NCBI GenBank assembly: GCA_030710605.1 | Contig: CP092882.1 | Location: 2,437,319-2,501,318 of the forward strand | DNA: 64,000 nucleotides | Direction of reading: 5' to 3' | From: Cordylochernes scorpioides | Lineage: Eukaryota; Arthropoda; Arachnida; Pseudoscorpiones; Chernetidae | Program-made: the position numbers and the translations under genes | The notes under the pieces: model-generated | Seen by the model: the letters and a program-made list of their open reading frames with translations, nothing else | Told to the model about the DNA's origin: nothing | Database searches by the model: none | Shown here: in pieces, positions 52,083 through 63,359 of the stretch | Position numbering within the stretch: position 1 is the stretch's first letter | Layout of the letters: the number at the start of each line of letters is the position of its first letter

Positions 52083-52775
52083 TAGTGTCAGTCTGGATGA
52101 AGTGGTGCATCCACCATGATTATCGTAGCCTGTATTACATGTACTAGGGATAATAATAAGTAGTACATTCCTTGTCATTCTGCCCGCCCCCACAATACTG
52201 GACTCTCGTGCTTTGGAAGACAGAATGGTTCACTACCTATTGTGAGAGGTTTCACTGGAATCAAACAAAATCTATCCAGGTAACTATGCAAATAAATCCA
52301 ACAACGCATGCCGACTGTAGGGAGGGAATATTGACTTCAGCAATCCATCTCTCAGTTTTTTATCTATTCAACCTCTTGACATTATATTCCTACATTATAT
52401 ACATTTATTTAAGAGAGTGTTTCTTTTTTTTTTTCTTTTCTCTCAAAGCGCGCGCGGAGAGACGTAAAATAAAAATTTGCATAACAAAGGAGGTTCCATG
52501 GCGCTGCTAATCCATTATGTCGCCTCTCGTATGGCGCTGCAACTATTTGCATATCAACGGAGGCGCATTTTTGACACAAATATATCAAACAAACAAAACA
52601 GAGGCAATTATTGTATTAAAAGAGGTTTTCTTATGGAAGGACGCTCTAACACATGTTCCTCTATGTAGACACGATTGGTTCCTTGGTAATCTCAAACATG
52701 GTCATGTTTTTTTATTTTTTAAATATAATTCTATCACATGATATTAGACTTATCTACATATCGGTAATATAAAAT
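52083..52775. other. No recognised feature
   Basis: Includes a T-run near 52425. Frames overlap in two registers without domain features. Confidence 0.35.
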
Positions 52776-52779
52776 GAAA

Positions 52780-53130
52780 TTATAAAACTATTTTAGTGGC
52801 GTATTATTCTTTTTAAAATAAAACAATTTCTACTGTCCTTACTGCGATGAAAAAATTAAAGGGAGGGCCTGGCTCATCAGTGGTGAACCCTCCCAGCGGT
52901 TTCGCCAGTTTAATCTACCATACCGCTGTTATATTGCATTTTTGGAACTTCCTTTTATAGGTGACCGTTGTAATAATCTTAAATAAATGTATATAATGTA
53001 GGAATATAACGTCGAGAGGTTGAATAGATAAAAAACTGAGAGATGGATTGCCGAAAAAAAAAAAAAAAAGAATAATACGCCACTAAAATAGTTTTATAAT
53101 TTGATAACAGATGGCGCTCTAGTACATCAT
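52780..53130. repeat. FB-A with complete left arm half and collapsed right arm
   Basis: ATAAAACTATTTTAGTGGCG at the left is complementary to CGCCACTAAAATAGTTTTAT (about 53070-53090). The left arm runs through CCTGGCTCATCAGTGGTGAA to TTCCTTTTATAGGTGACC, then leaves the family. The right end has AACAGATGGCGCTCTAGT. Confidence 0.8.
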
Positions 53131-53170
53131 AAAATGAAATATAGATGGAAATTTTGCCGGGAGGATATTG

Positions 53171-53270
53171 ATTTAAAGAGACAAAGGTCGCCTCTCCCGT
53201 CAAAATAGACGTCAAACTTGACGTTTTGACGTCTATTTTGACGGGAGAGGCGACCTTTGTCTCTTTAAAT
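53171..53270. repeat. Perfect palindrome, 46-bp arms, 8-bp loop (family FB-M)
   Basis: ATTTAAAGAGACAAAGGTCG CCTCTCCCGTCAAAATAGAC GTCAAA and its exact complement surround CTTGACGT. This is FB-M reduced to its ends. A transcript would be a very stable hairpin. Confidence 0.9.
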
Positions 53271-53314
53271 AAAATGAAATGATTTAAAAGCCCGAATGTT
53301 TCCTTTATACACAA

Positions 53315-53440
53315 TATCAACTTCTACTGTCCTTACTGCGATGAAAAAATATATTGGGAGGGCTTGGCTCATCAGTGGTGAATCCTCCCAGCGGTTTCGC
53401 CAATTTAATCCAACAGACCGCTTCTTAGAACTATATAGGT
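53315..53440. repeat. FB-A single arm with TTGGC / GCCAA stem
   Basis: CTACTGTCCTTACTGCGATG, GGCTTGGCTCATCAGTGGTG, CCTCCCAGCGGTTTCGCCAA. On the minus strand TTGGC-GAAA faces TGATGA-GCCAA, as in the 44360 copy. Confidence 0.7.
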
Positions 53441-53444
53441 AATA

Positions 53445-53835
53445 TGTAAATTAGGTGGTTAGAGCCACGTGATATCTCTGAGAAAAAAAAAAACCAAAGG
53501 AGAAATGGATGTGTGAATTGGCGACGGTCTCTGCAATCATTAGCATTACCTGGGTCGATATGCGGCATGGAGCTACACTGATGGACGGAACTGTAGGAAA
53601 GTCTTTGATAGCTCTAAAACCTCCATTGTTGGATTCGACAAGAGCTTAGTTGGATCCCATGAAAACTCTCTTTGCCGCCATTATGTTTAGGAGAATTCTG
53701 TATGGGATTATAACGGTCCTGAGATAAAAGGGTTTGTGTGATTCTATAAAGCAAGGTTAGGTGAGAGAAATGGATTTCAGTTTGAAAGGAGCCCAAGTCA
53801 AGCAACAAGGAAGAATATGAAGTGGAATAATTGTT
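53445..53835. other. No recognised feature
   Basis: No gene or repeat match. Confidence 0.35.
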
Positions 53836-53837
53836 GG

Positions 53838-54100
53838 AAATATAAAGGCATCTCCTGATCGTGCAATTGGAAGTTACTGATGACTTACACCATCTGTCGG
53901 AATATATAACATCTAATTATTTATTTTTTTCTAAATTCAAGAATTGTGGCCATATACTCGATGAATCAAGAAAAGCTAACCACGTAGGAATATTTAAGAA
54001 ATTAAAAATATACATTAGTTTTATATATATTCCGACAGATGGCGCAAGCTATCATAATTTAACCACCTGATTACAGTACAATTTAATTTTTATAACGTAT
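53838..54100. repeat. MITE-3 copy
   Basis: AAAGGCATCTCCTGATCGTG, CACCATCTGTCGGAATATAT, then the mirror ATATATTCCGACAGATGGCG CAAGCTATCA and the outer CTGATTACAGTACAATTTAA. Confidence 0.75.
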
Positions 54101-54104
54101 ATTT

Positions 54105-55500
54105 AATATTGGATAAATGTTGGTGACGGAAGATGCCGCCGTGAAGGGGCTAAAGGAAGTTTCCCCATAATTAGAAACTTGGGAGCATATGTAAATATAT
54201 ATATATAAACGTATATGTGATTAGATAAAGTATGTGTTGTGAATAAATAGGCTGAACATAATTACAAATATCCTATGTATATATATTGAAATGTTGAGTT
54301 TATTGATTTAAATGTAATATGTATATATGTAAAATGTAATTATACGAAGAACATGTGAGAAAGCTATTGATGAATAATTCGCAAATATTGGAATACTAAA
54401 ACAGTGTATTAACTTTAGTAAAAGTGATTTCAATATTTATATATACATCATTATAGGTGTGTGTGAGAAGTGCTCTATATATCTGATAATATTAGATGAT
54501 AATACTGAAAGAATAAACCAGTATTGATAAGTTAGTGTGATAGTTAAGCAAGTAGAAATACATCTCTCCCCAATAATCCGCGAAAAATCAAAGAATGTGA
54601 CAATTACATGCAGCAATGACTGCAGCTATCAATATTTTCTGTGATAAATTACTCTATGAGCGGGAGCAAAAAATATTATTTTTGACCGAGGACATCCATT
54701 TAAAGAAATAGTCCCATTTCTCTCTAGAGGTTCACAAAAGAGAAAAAAGAAATATTTTAGAACATTTTTGTGTTCCTTCGCAGAGAACTACATTAAGAAA
54801 AATAATGACAATATTCCAAACATCTGGATGACGTTTATAGAAAAATCATTTAGGTGTTGTTGGGTCAAATTTAATTTTTCTTTCTCTCTGAAAATTTCCG
54901 TTTTGTCTTTTTTTAAATTTATAAAATGTGTTTCTTTTTTCTGTAAAATTGGTAAATGCAATTGCAATAGGCACATTTGGGGGGAAATATAAAAGAAAAA
55001 GGTAAATATTTTCTTTATTTCTTTTCCTATGAATTTACTTGCTGCCATGTTCAAAGACATTTCGAAGTAATGGTCAGTTTGGATTCTCTCTTATTATTTT
55101 TTAAATATTATTTTTCAGATATTCTTGTATTATTCTTCATTCTTCCAGAAAATAATTAGGTTATATTTGCTATTAATAATTAGCTGCAAATATATAGACT
55201 TCGACAATAATATATTTTTTTCCTATTTATGATTCAAGAATTGTGAAAAATATCCACGCTCCGCCCTGTGTATATTTGTAAACACTCCTTTTTAGAAATA
55301 GTCTTTGTTTTTAATCAAGCCCTTAGAAGAGAGATTATCGCTTGAAATTTTGAATTTTAAAATAAAAAGACATTCATTGGAAAATAATAATCTTGTAGTT
55401 TTTAATTTTTTTTTTCTGGGAGGAAGGTAAACACAGACGCAATTAAAGGACTCAAACCCTACGTCTTTGAAGAGAAATCATTTAGCGTGAATTTTCCAAA
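54105..55500. other. AT-rich, no recognised gene
   Basis: Low-complexity frames on both strands (54768-55159) look non-protein. A decayed F1 centre (CTTAGAAGAGAGATTATCGC TTGAAATTTTG) lies at about 55320-55355. Confidence 0.35.
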
Positions 55501-55504
55501 ATAA

Positions 55505-55605
55505 ATAAATAAAAACTGTCTACAGGACTCATCAGTGGTGAACCCTAACAGCGGTTTCGCCTATCACACCGCTCTAACATTGTATAGGGCCGATTTTTCA
55601 AAATT
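55505..55605. repeat. FB-A remnant
   Basis: AAACTGTCTACAGGACTCAT CAGTGGTGAACCC, AGCGGTTTCGCC and CACCGCTCTAACATTGTAT are FB-A landmarks with deletions. Confidence 0.55.
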
Positions 55606-55740
55606 GTTTTATTCTATCTCATAGACAAAACTTAAGAAACACTTCGGCCATAGAAAGGAAAATAAAACATTTTATTGCTGAAGTGTCTCTCATTCTAAGA
55701 ATTATGAATGCCGGCCAGACGCAACGTCTATTTTCGAGAA

Positions 55741-55916
55741 AACATAAGGAAGTCGAAAGTCTTTGATGTCGACGGTCGTCTGTTCTTTTTTAAGGAGTTA
55801 TATTGGTTATATTGTGTGTCTTCAATAAATTACACAGTAATATATTTCAGAGTTATTATCTGAATCCAGATATACATAGTAAAAGGTACAACTTCCTTAA
55901 GTGTTGTCCATGAGTG
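55741..55916 (-). mobile_element. MITE-7 copy, reverse orientation, left end truncated
   Basis: Reads in reverse: CACTCATGGACAACACTTAA at 55897-55916, then the family interior (TGTGTGTCTTCAATAAATTA and CAGAGTTATTATCTGAATCC on the plus strand). The far end lacks the terminal about 10 bp. Confidence 0.75.
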
Positions 55917-55921
55917 TATAT

Positions 55922-56032
55922 ATGGGTGTCTTCAATAAAGGTGTCACTGTAATATCTTTCAGAGTTATTATCTCAATCCCGATATACATGGTAAAAGGTA
56001 CAAATTCCTTAAGTTGTTACCATGAGTGTATA
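55922..56032 (-). mobile_element. MITE-7 half copy
   Basis: GGGTGTCTTCAATAAAGG, CAGAGTTATTATCTCAATCC, CCTTAAGTTGTTACCATGAG. It directly follows the previous copy and starts mid-element, so the pair may be a partial tandem duplication. Confidence 0.65.
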
Positions 56033-56033
56033 T

Positions 56034-56560
56034 AAAATGAAAGCATACGTGTTAAGATGGTTAGCATCTCTATATAGTGGTATAGGTGTAATACCATTTA
56101 CATCTACAGATACACTACTAAAGTTAGCTTCTCACTACAAGGTAATAGATGCCATTCCAGTGTAGTAGAGCTGTCGTGAGTTACTGAATCTACCGCCCAA
56201 TAGAACAACTGGGGCAGAATTCAATAAAACCACCGGAATATAAAACCGGACATTGATTTATGATAATCACGGCTCCGAATCGCTGTACCTCCGTGCCATC
56301 TGGCTGCAATAAAATATATTCTGGTTGTCAAACTTCAGTTTCTAAGAAATCCGGAACGACGGGACCTGCACGGTTGTATTAATTCCAGGTTTATTGGATG
56401 GATGTCATTGTTTGTCGTGGTGTCGTGGGACGGAGGACCAGGCAGTTGTGCTGCTGGTGAATAAAACATCTCAATGTCAGACAGCAATTGTTTGGAACTG
56501 CTGGGAGCTGACACTTACCTATTCTAATATCGAGCTGAGTGATCACTTCGATGGAATTAA
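56034..56560. other. No recognised feature
   Basis: Mixed composition, no credible frame. Confidence 0.35.
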
Positions 56561-56645
56561 TACTTTTTTATTTCCTTGCTTCACGGAAATATCTTTATTT
56601 ACGGGGCTGCTAACCAAAATGAATGATTTTTGAGCCCCCTTGCTT
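56560..56645 (-). repeat. SINE body fragment
   Basis: ACGGGGCTGCTAACCAAAAT GAATGATTTTTGAGCCCCC is the complement of the SINE body at 18775 (stem GGGGCT / AGCCCC around ATCATTCATTTTGGTT). Confidence 0.55.
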
Positions 56646-56954
56646 CACCCACATCATTTTATACATGCAAAGTCACCTGGTCAAAAATACAAATATATTA
56701 ATCTATGAAAAAAAAAAGCAACTTATAAAAAAGATAACAGGAACATATATTGAGGATCAATGGCTTGATGAAGAAAGTTCTGGAGCGTGACAATAATTGG
56801 ACAGATGGACTAGAGGAAATAGAGATCTCGAGATAGAGAAGTCACTGGGGATCTGTACAAGAATAGCTCCAACTGTACATCCACCCACAAATGTAGACAC
56901 TGTCGTCTCACTAAATACCAGAGCCCTGTTTGGTTACCTTCATATTTGTTTCTT

Positions 56955-57115
56955 CAAATTAAAGATACTTCGGTCAGTAAATCTTTTTATTATCTCGACG
57001 TTCCGACAAAAATATTTTGTCCTCGTCTGGAGCGAACAAAAATTAAAACATTTGGCAAAGCGTTAAAAATTATTTATTGTCTTATGAATCAAAATTGGCA
57101 GCTAGCTTATCTTGG
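56955..57115 (-). repeat. F4 element fragment with hammerhead-like centre
   Basis: CTTCGGTCAGTAAATCTTTT at the left and ACATTTGGCAAAGCGTTA at the right match the 44630 copy in order. The centre (56993-57033 minus) reads CTC, CAGACGA, a 7-pair stem II GACAAAA / TTTTGTC, GGAA, CGTC, GAG. GAAA has become GGAA. Confidence 0.45.
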
Positions 57116-57244
57116 TCTTTTGGTCAGATAATTTGTTTCTACTTCCTTGAACAGTCCGTGGTTGAAACTGTACAGTTTGGAGCTGAAGTCCAGCGAAATA
57201 CTCAGAATGATACTGTAGTCCGATAGGGAAAATACTCAATTTGA

Positions 57245-57590
57245 TGTTTGCGGAAGAGCGATTGCTCGAAGCATATTATATATTTATAAATGTGTGTAAT
57301 TCTACTGTCCTCAAAGCTTATGTCCATAGTTCATCTAAAATACCCATTGCAAGAGTCTAGCATCAGTATCACTATAAAAGGAAGATCGAAAAATGAAATA
57401 TAACAGCGGTATGGTAGATTAAACTGGCGAAACCACTGAGAGGGTTCACCACTGATGATCCAGGCCCTCCCTTTAATTTTTCCATTGCAGTAAGGACAGT
57501 AGAAATTGTTTAATCTTTAAAAAGAATCATATGCGTCTATAATAGTTTCGAATTTTCATAACAGATGGCGCGCTAATGCATAATAATATA
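57245..57590. repeat. FB-A complete single arm
   Basis: GCGGAAGAGCGATTGCTCGA AGCATATTATATATTTATAA at the inner end, AAAGCTTATGTCCATAGTTC, ATTAAACTGGCGAAACCACT, CACTGATGATCCAGGCCCTC, then the outer CGTCTATAATAGTTTCGAAT and AACAGATGGCGCGCTAATG. It defines the full arm of about 340 bp, including the part missing from other copies. Confidence 0.85.
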
Positions 57591-57594
57591 AAGA

Positions 57595-58285
57595 GAAATA
57601 TAAATGCAAATTTTTATAAAAAGTTCTGTTTAAGAAAAATTCCAACTCTATATAAATAATTAATCCACACAGAGTGTAGTCTTTCAAACCCCGGAATGAG
57701 AACTAAATACAATGCTACAAAAAAATCGGGTCAAAAACACGTTTTTGTTAATAAAAAAAAAAAGGTAGGAAATGTGATGCGCATATTTTAAGATGCAAAT
57801 ATTCCCCAACGTGTGTATAATGGTATCAATAAAAATCTTTAGGGAAATATTGGGGCCGCAGGCGGTTTTCTGACGGATTTTTGTGGAGATTTGTGCTTGC
57901 TCCATTTGTTTGCCTCTTCAGTCGCTGTTATCTCTTCCTGCTTAGGGATGCTATTGTAGCTGGCGATGTACCACTTCTCCCCAGTTATTACCTCTTTTAA
58001 AACATATTTTATCATATTGACACATATCTGGTCTTAAATAAAACTTTCTTGAAAGTGGTATGGTCATCTTGGTAGGTTGTTGAGTTATAGCTTGCACCAC
58101 GCTGACGAAGGTCAATTATTCGAAACGCATACATTGGTTGGCGTTTCTTTTAATTAAGAAAGGGTATTTGAGACCAATTTCCGGAAATAAAGAAAATTTA
58201 ATGATTAGTTGAGATGATTATTCTGAATGATGTATACTAATGGATTATACAAAAATATCAGTTTCAAATGCCTAGGAACGTAACA
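57595..58285. other. Mostly unrecognised; decayed P3 centre
   Basis: At 58098-58150 CACGCTGACGAAGGTCAATT ATTCGAAACGCATACATTGG keeps CTGACGA and GAAA, but stem II and stem I are weak. Confidence 0.35.
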
Positions 58286-58294
58286 CTCTAAATA

Positions 58295-58498
58295 CATTCA
58301 TGGATAAACATAAGAAGGTGAAAATTCTTTGATATCGCCTGTCGTCCTTTTATATATTTTTTTCTAAGAAGAAAAAATAATTTTCATTACAATTGGTTAT
58401 CTCATGTGTCTTCAATAGAGACCACTGTAATATATTTCAGAGTTATTGTCTGAATCCCTATATACATGTTAAACTTCCTTAATTTTTGTTCATGAGTG
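58295..58498 (-). mobile_element. MITE-7 copy, reverse orientation
   Basis: CATTCATGGATAAACATAAG at the left, GGTTATCTCATGTGTCTTCA and GTAATATATTTCAGAGTTAT inside, CTTAATTTTTGTTCATGAGT at the right. Confidence 0.8.
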
Positions 58499-58740
58499 GA
58501 TTTACAAGTTGTTGTATTCATGTCCATTGTCCGAGGAGAGAGAGTTCCACGATTGTGCCGGAATTTGAGACATTCGGTTACAACGTAGTTGTAGACGACG
58601 ACACCCACACACGCACTAGAAGACAAACGTGATGTTTGTCAGGTCTCTCTACCAAGACTGGGTATATCTGGAATTTCCTATTGGTTGATAGGAAACATTA
58701 TACGACTATATAATTAGTATAACATTATTTGTTTTGAAAA

Positions 58741-58995
58741 ATTAGTACAAATGTGATATTGTACTGGGATAAGGTGCATAAATTATGAAAAAGGCATCTC
58801 CTTATCGTGCAACTGAAAGTTGCTGATGGCTTGCGCCATCTATCGGAATAAATATCAACTATTCTCGTTGATTTCTAATTATTCCAGAATAATAATTGGC
58901 CAATTCTGGAATAATTAGAAATCAACGAGAATATTCCTATAGATTGCGCAAGCCAACTTTCAGTTGCACGATAAGGAGATGTCTTTTTCATAACT
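58741..58995. repeat. MITE-3, best fold-back copy
   Basis: Arms: AATTATGAAAAAGGCATCTC CTTATCGTGCAACTGAAAGT ... GATTTCTAATTATTCCAGAAT and the near-complement from ATTCTGGAATAATTAGAAAT to GGAGATGTCTTTTTCATAA. Left outer flank AGTACAAATGTGATATTGTA. It contains TTGCGCCATCTATCGGAATA. The right arm has lost most of the mirror of that block. Confidence 0.85.
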
Positions 58996-59690
58996 ATTTG
59001 TTTTGTTTTTCTTTTCTTTCTTTGTGACTCCGGAACAAGTCTCTTGTCTGAGATGAGATCTCTTAATAAAAGGCTTTTGTTGTTTTTGTAGCAGTGTACG
59101 TGTGGATTTACTTGTTGCTATCTTCCTATGTGGTTCTATTTCTGCTCTGTGTACGCACACATCTATACATATTTGCACATGTGTGCTGCACATTGGATTG
59201 TTACTGCTCATCTAGGATAGAGTTTATGTGAATTCTATGTAAATAAAAAGTCTATATATGCAACTATGAAGAGAATATAATAATAATAAGACGAGAATAC
59301 GATAAGAAGAAGACGAGCAACAAGACGTTGAAGGAGGTTATTGTACCTAAGCTCGCACCTCTTCAATAAATAAATCGTCACTTTGGTCTCTTATAGGAAT
59401 GCTATCCTGTGATTCCGCCAATTGTAATATGCAACTATGCTGAAGTGGTAATGATGTAAAGAGATCAATAACGCCGACGTTGTCTGAATAGTTGACCATT
59501 CTGCTGAAAGGATGTATATGTAACAACTAATAGAAGAGACTCTGTACAAGAAATCACCCAACTTGCATATATAATGTATCTTATAAATAGATAGAATTTG
59601 CATATAATATATATCGAGTTGTACATTCCTGTTTGAATAATGTCCCACACAATGTCTCTCTAAATCGACATTTTAAATCTAAACTATTCC
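58996..59690. other. Unrecognised, with one SINE tail
   Basis: 59352-59395 has CTCTTCAATAAATAAATCGT CACTTTGGTCTCTT, matching the SINE tail at 18865. No gene. Confidence 0.4.
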
Positions 59691-59984
59691 GTTTTGTTTA
59701 AACCCGCTTTGAGAGAAATTGTTTCTTTACAGGAGAGAGAGAGATGCCCCCACTTTATTTTAACTCGGGGCGGTAAAAAACGGAGTTTGATGGATAGCCT
59801 GGTAGGTCGACACTTGGCCAATTTACGTAACCTTTCTATGAAAGCGACTAAGGTATGGAATTGGAGGATGAATTTAAGACAAAAGTTTCATTCATTTGAT
59901 CGTACCAATAGTTCGAAATGTGTCGGTCGTTTTTAATACTTCCAGAAAACACTTTTGCCCAATATTCTAGTTTAAAGTATTATT

Positions 59985-60055
59985 TACCGTTTATTCCGAT
60001 AGATGGCGTAAGCCATCATCAACGTTCATTCAATCAGGAGATGATTTTTTTATAT
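59985..60055. repeat. MITE-3 right-half remnant
   Basis: TATTCCGATAGATGGCGTAA GCCATCATCAACGTTCATT and CAGGAGATGATTTTTTT. Confidence 0.6.
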
Positions 60056-60675
60056 TTGAGAATATTGGTATTTTTGTTGAAGGACTTTGCTCTTTATGTC
60101 AGCGCCTTAAACACTCAAAAAGGATCTTGTGTGGGATGGAATCGGTATCAACTTGCTATGTTAATTGGTAAAGTAAATTTTAAATAATTATTTATTGGGA
60201 GAGGTACGTACAATTGTCTTTCTTTATATATATAAATGTGTGTGTTTATATTTCCGGTGTCTCTAACGGATTCTAATTCCATTAAATTATAAATTCATGT
60301 AACAATCTTCTAGTATCTGCCAGGAGAATAAGGAGGCATATATATCTATATTGCATATCTCCCGGATTATATTTCTCCCCGCCGAGAGAATAATTTATAT
60401 GCCCCCCACTTTAATCTCTCCCAGTTTTATTGCATCCATATTTTACTATTGCGCGCCTCTTGCATAATCCAAGCTGTGGTATAATACAGTGTGTATATAT
60501 ATACACCCTGTTTCTGACTGAATTCTTATAGAACAACGTGGGTTGTTCGCCCCACCAGCTTGTCATGTGTTTGAATTATTTATTCAGTAGGTGTCACTGT
60601 TGTAGATTTAGTTAGGGATCTGGAAGTTTTAAACAATATTTTGAAGATTTATTGTGAATTTACACGAATGTTTCC
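60056..60675. other. No recognised feature
   Basis: No gene or repeat match apart from short GT/TA runs near 60225-60250 and 60490-60505. Confidence 0.35.
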
Positions 60676-60679
60676 AAGC

Positions 60680-60990
60680 AATTCCCTACTCTGCAATTAC
60701 TGCAATGATACAATATAGGAGGGCTTGACTCATCAGTGCGAGGTTTGGCCAGTTGAATCTCTGTATCTCGTTTTTAAGAGATCTAATGGTGATTATATAT
60801 ATCCGACACTGGAATATTGGGAGTTAATCAATCTACGGACATAAGTGGAATTACATGGATTGTTATATTTGGAAAGAGAATTAATGGTTTTATTTCTTAT
60901 ATGTAGATGTATGTTTAACTCCGGTACTGAAGTCTTAGAAAGGGTATTTTAAGTAAACTGTGGACATTCACTTTGAGGAGATATAAATAC
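60680..60990. repeat. FB-A single arm, old
   Basis: CTACTCTGCAATTACTGCAA, GGAGGGCTTGACTCATCAGT, GTTTGGCCAGTTGAATCT, then a distal part with CGGACATAAG. Strongly diverged. A further scrap (CATTTTACTGCCCTTACTGC) lies at 61110-61145. Confidence 0.5.
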
Positions 60991-61149
60991 ATTCGAGCAT
61001 TGCTCTTTCGCAATTAATTGATGCAGCCATATTAGAAATTAAACATGATGCATTCCCTCTGTTATTGGATATGTTAACTATTTTATACCAGAGAGTATGT
61101 TTCTTTTAAAATAAAACCATTTTACTGCCCTTACTGCAAAGATAAAAAC

Positions 61150-62010
61150 AAGGGAATTTTATTAGTTGTTCCATCAGAATTGTTAGTTGTATTATGTCTT
61201 TTAGAGGTAAAAAAAAATATTTAATTTCTCCCTGTTGCACCAATTTGAATCTAAAATGAAGTTTGGCTTTGTTCCCATTCAACAGAATAGTAAAGATATA
61301 TGTATATAATAAAAATAAAACATTTCTGAGTAGTGAAACATATCATATTTTATTTCAATAATAATGATAATAAAGCACACACTGATAGAATACGTGAAAG
61401 CCCCTATTTGCATATTTCCCTGCACATATATAGTTGCATATTAGTCACGGCGCGGCCTAACGGTATCCTTCCTCAGTCGGTCACCTGGTCAATTGTCACT
61501 TTTGGCAGACTGCCATCCCGCCGTCTTTTGTGGCGGTGCCGCCTTCGTCTGTCTGTCTATTCTATAGACATTATGCAAATTAAAGTCGCAACTCTTTAAA
61601 ATGATGGGCTTCAACCGCTGCCTATATCAACTCAAGCGAGATTTGAATATGTCCGTCTGCTTGCCTTTCTTTTTGTTCCGATTGAAGAATTAGGAAATAT
61701 ATTCCTAGTGAATTGTGAAACATATTTATCTAATTTTGATCGTTTTTGTATATGTTATTGCTTTTCTAGTTGTAATTTTTCTGTCCATTGTTGTTTTCAA
61801 GTAATATTTTATACTCGCTATATGTAGTTTTGACCTTTCTATTCTAAATATATATCTTTAGTGTAATATATGTCCATCTCGTGTATCTTAACTCTGTTTT
61901 CCTCTAAATAATGAAAAAACTTTGTTTAAATCGAACCTAATTTTATTTTTATTTTTCACTTTGGTCTCAATTCAACAATTTGCATAGGTACGTGTTGGTT
62001 AATAAAACAT
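61150..62010. other. No recognised feature
   Basis: A GC-richer patch at 61440-61560 has no credible frame. Confidence 0.35.
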
Positions 62011-62014
62011 ATAC

Positions 62015-62350
62015 AATTTAGAAAGACAAGCATTTCCCGATCGTTCAATTGAATATTGTTGATGGCCTGCGCCATCTATCGGAATAAATATCAACTCATC
62101 GTTAAAATTGTGTTTTCCCCAGATTAGTGTCCAAATATCCTTTCATGATAATCACAGAAAAGCCAATATAACGTACACTTCAAATTATTGGAGCCAGATA
62201 GCCTTCACACATCTTGTTTGGTCGTTGACACGAGCCAACAGCCTGAAACGATATTTTTCTTGATATTTATATAGCCACTATGCTGCAATAGACAATTAGT
62301 TTATTCCGATAGATGGCGAAAGTGATCATGAACAATCACTTACACTCTCA
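62015..62350. repeat. MITE-3 and P3 remnants
   Basis: 62020-62105 has GACAAGCATTTCCCGATCGT, CTGCGCCATCTATCGGAATA AATATCAACT. 62225-62255 has GACACGAGCCAACAGCCTGA AACGAT, a decayed P3 centre. 62300-62320 has ATTCCGATAGATGGCGAAAG. Confidence 0.5.
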
Positions 62351-62354
62351 GGAA

Positions 62355-63110
62355 TTGGGTTTTCTTAATTTTGCCACCAAATATCTCAAACAATTTTCTT
62401 TTTGTTCTATTTTTTTTAAACATAATATATGCGTGTGGTTGATGTGATATATTATTTGATTAATATTTTAAAATATTTTCTCTATGAAAAATATAGGTTT
62501 TTGAACTAAGAACCACACACAACGCAGTCTGTTTAAATCACAAAGTCTACTCAATATGTAACTAGGCGCTAGTGTGTAAATACGGTGCTATGCAAATTGG
62601 ACGGGTGTCCCTATCTGCTATTTCCCCGGCTGCCGAGCTAACACCGCGAGAATACTCGATTGAGACAGCACCTTTTTTATTTATTTAAAATTTTCGTATT
62701 TGTTTCATCTTCTAGTGATGATAAATCATCGAGAGTTTCAAAGTAAAATTTACTATCAAATAGGGAGAAATATATAGGAGACTTTAAAATACACAAAATT
62801 ATTTTTTAAAAAAGGTCCTTTTCCATTTAAATTCATTTGGGAAGCGTTTTTAAAGAGAGAATTTAAGGCACAAATAACTCTTGGTTTATCTCCATCAAAG
62901 AATAGTTTTGAAGAGCGGTTCGATATCGGTGGTGCCAGTCAATTTATTTAAATTTCACAGATAAACGTCAGAGATTTATGGTCCATAAAATAAAGCTAAA
63001 TTTCAATTGAACTACAAACAGCTTCAATTGATCTTTTAAAATTTTATCTTCCCGCGTTTTTTTTTTTTTTATAAATGAAAATTTTGAAGGACAATTTTTT
63101 TTTGCACGCG
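62355..63110. other. No recognised feature
   Basis: AT-rich with T-runs near 63058-63071. Confidence 0.35.
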
Positions 63111-63118
63111 CGGGCGAA

Positions 63119-63145
63119 GAGGGGAAGGGGGAGGGGGGGGGGGGA
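63119..63145 (+). other. G-rich tract with quadruplex potential
   Basis: GAGGGGAAGGGGGAGGGG followed by eight more G. Four or more G-runs of at least three lie within 26 bp, an intramolecular quadruplex pattern. Confidence 0.6.
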
Positions 63146-63359
63146 TTTCTATTAATAAATGATAGAGAGAAATGTTTATGACAGTCATTGAGGATGGGCA
63201 ATTTTTTTGAAAAATGACCAATCACTGGCCATTGATGTTATTTTTATGTGCTAGAGAATTCCTATATTTCATAGGAATCATTTGTTGTGTTCACCTAGTT
63301 TGCACTTATATTCCATTTAATTTGAGATTTCTCTTCTGCAAAAACATATTTATAGATGT

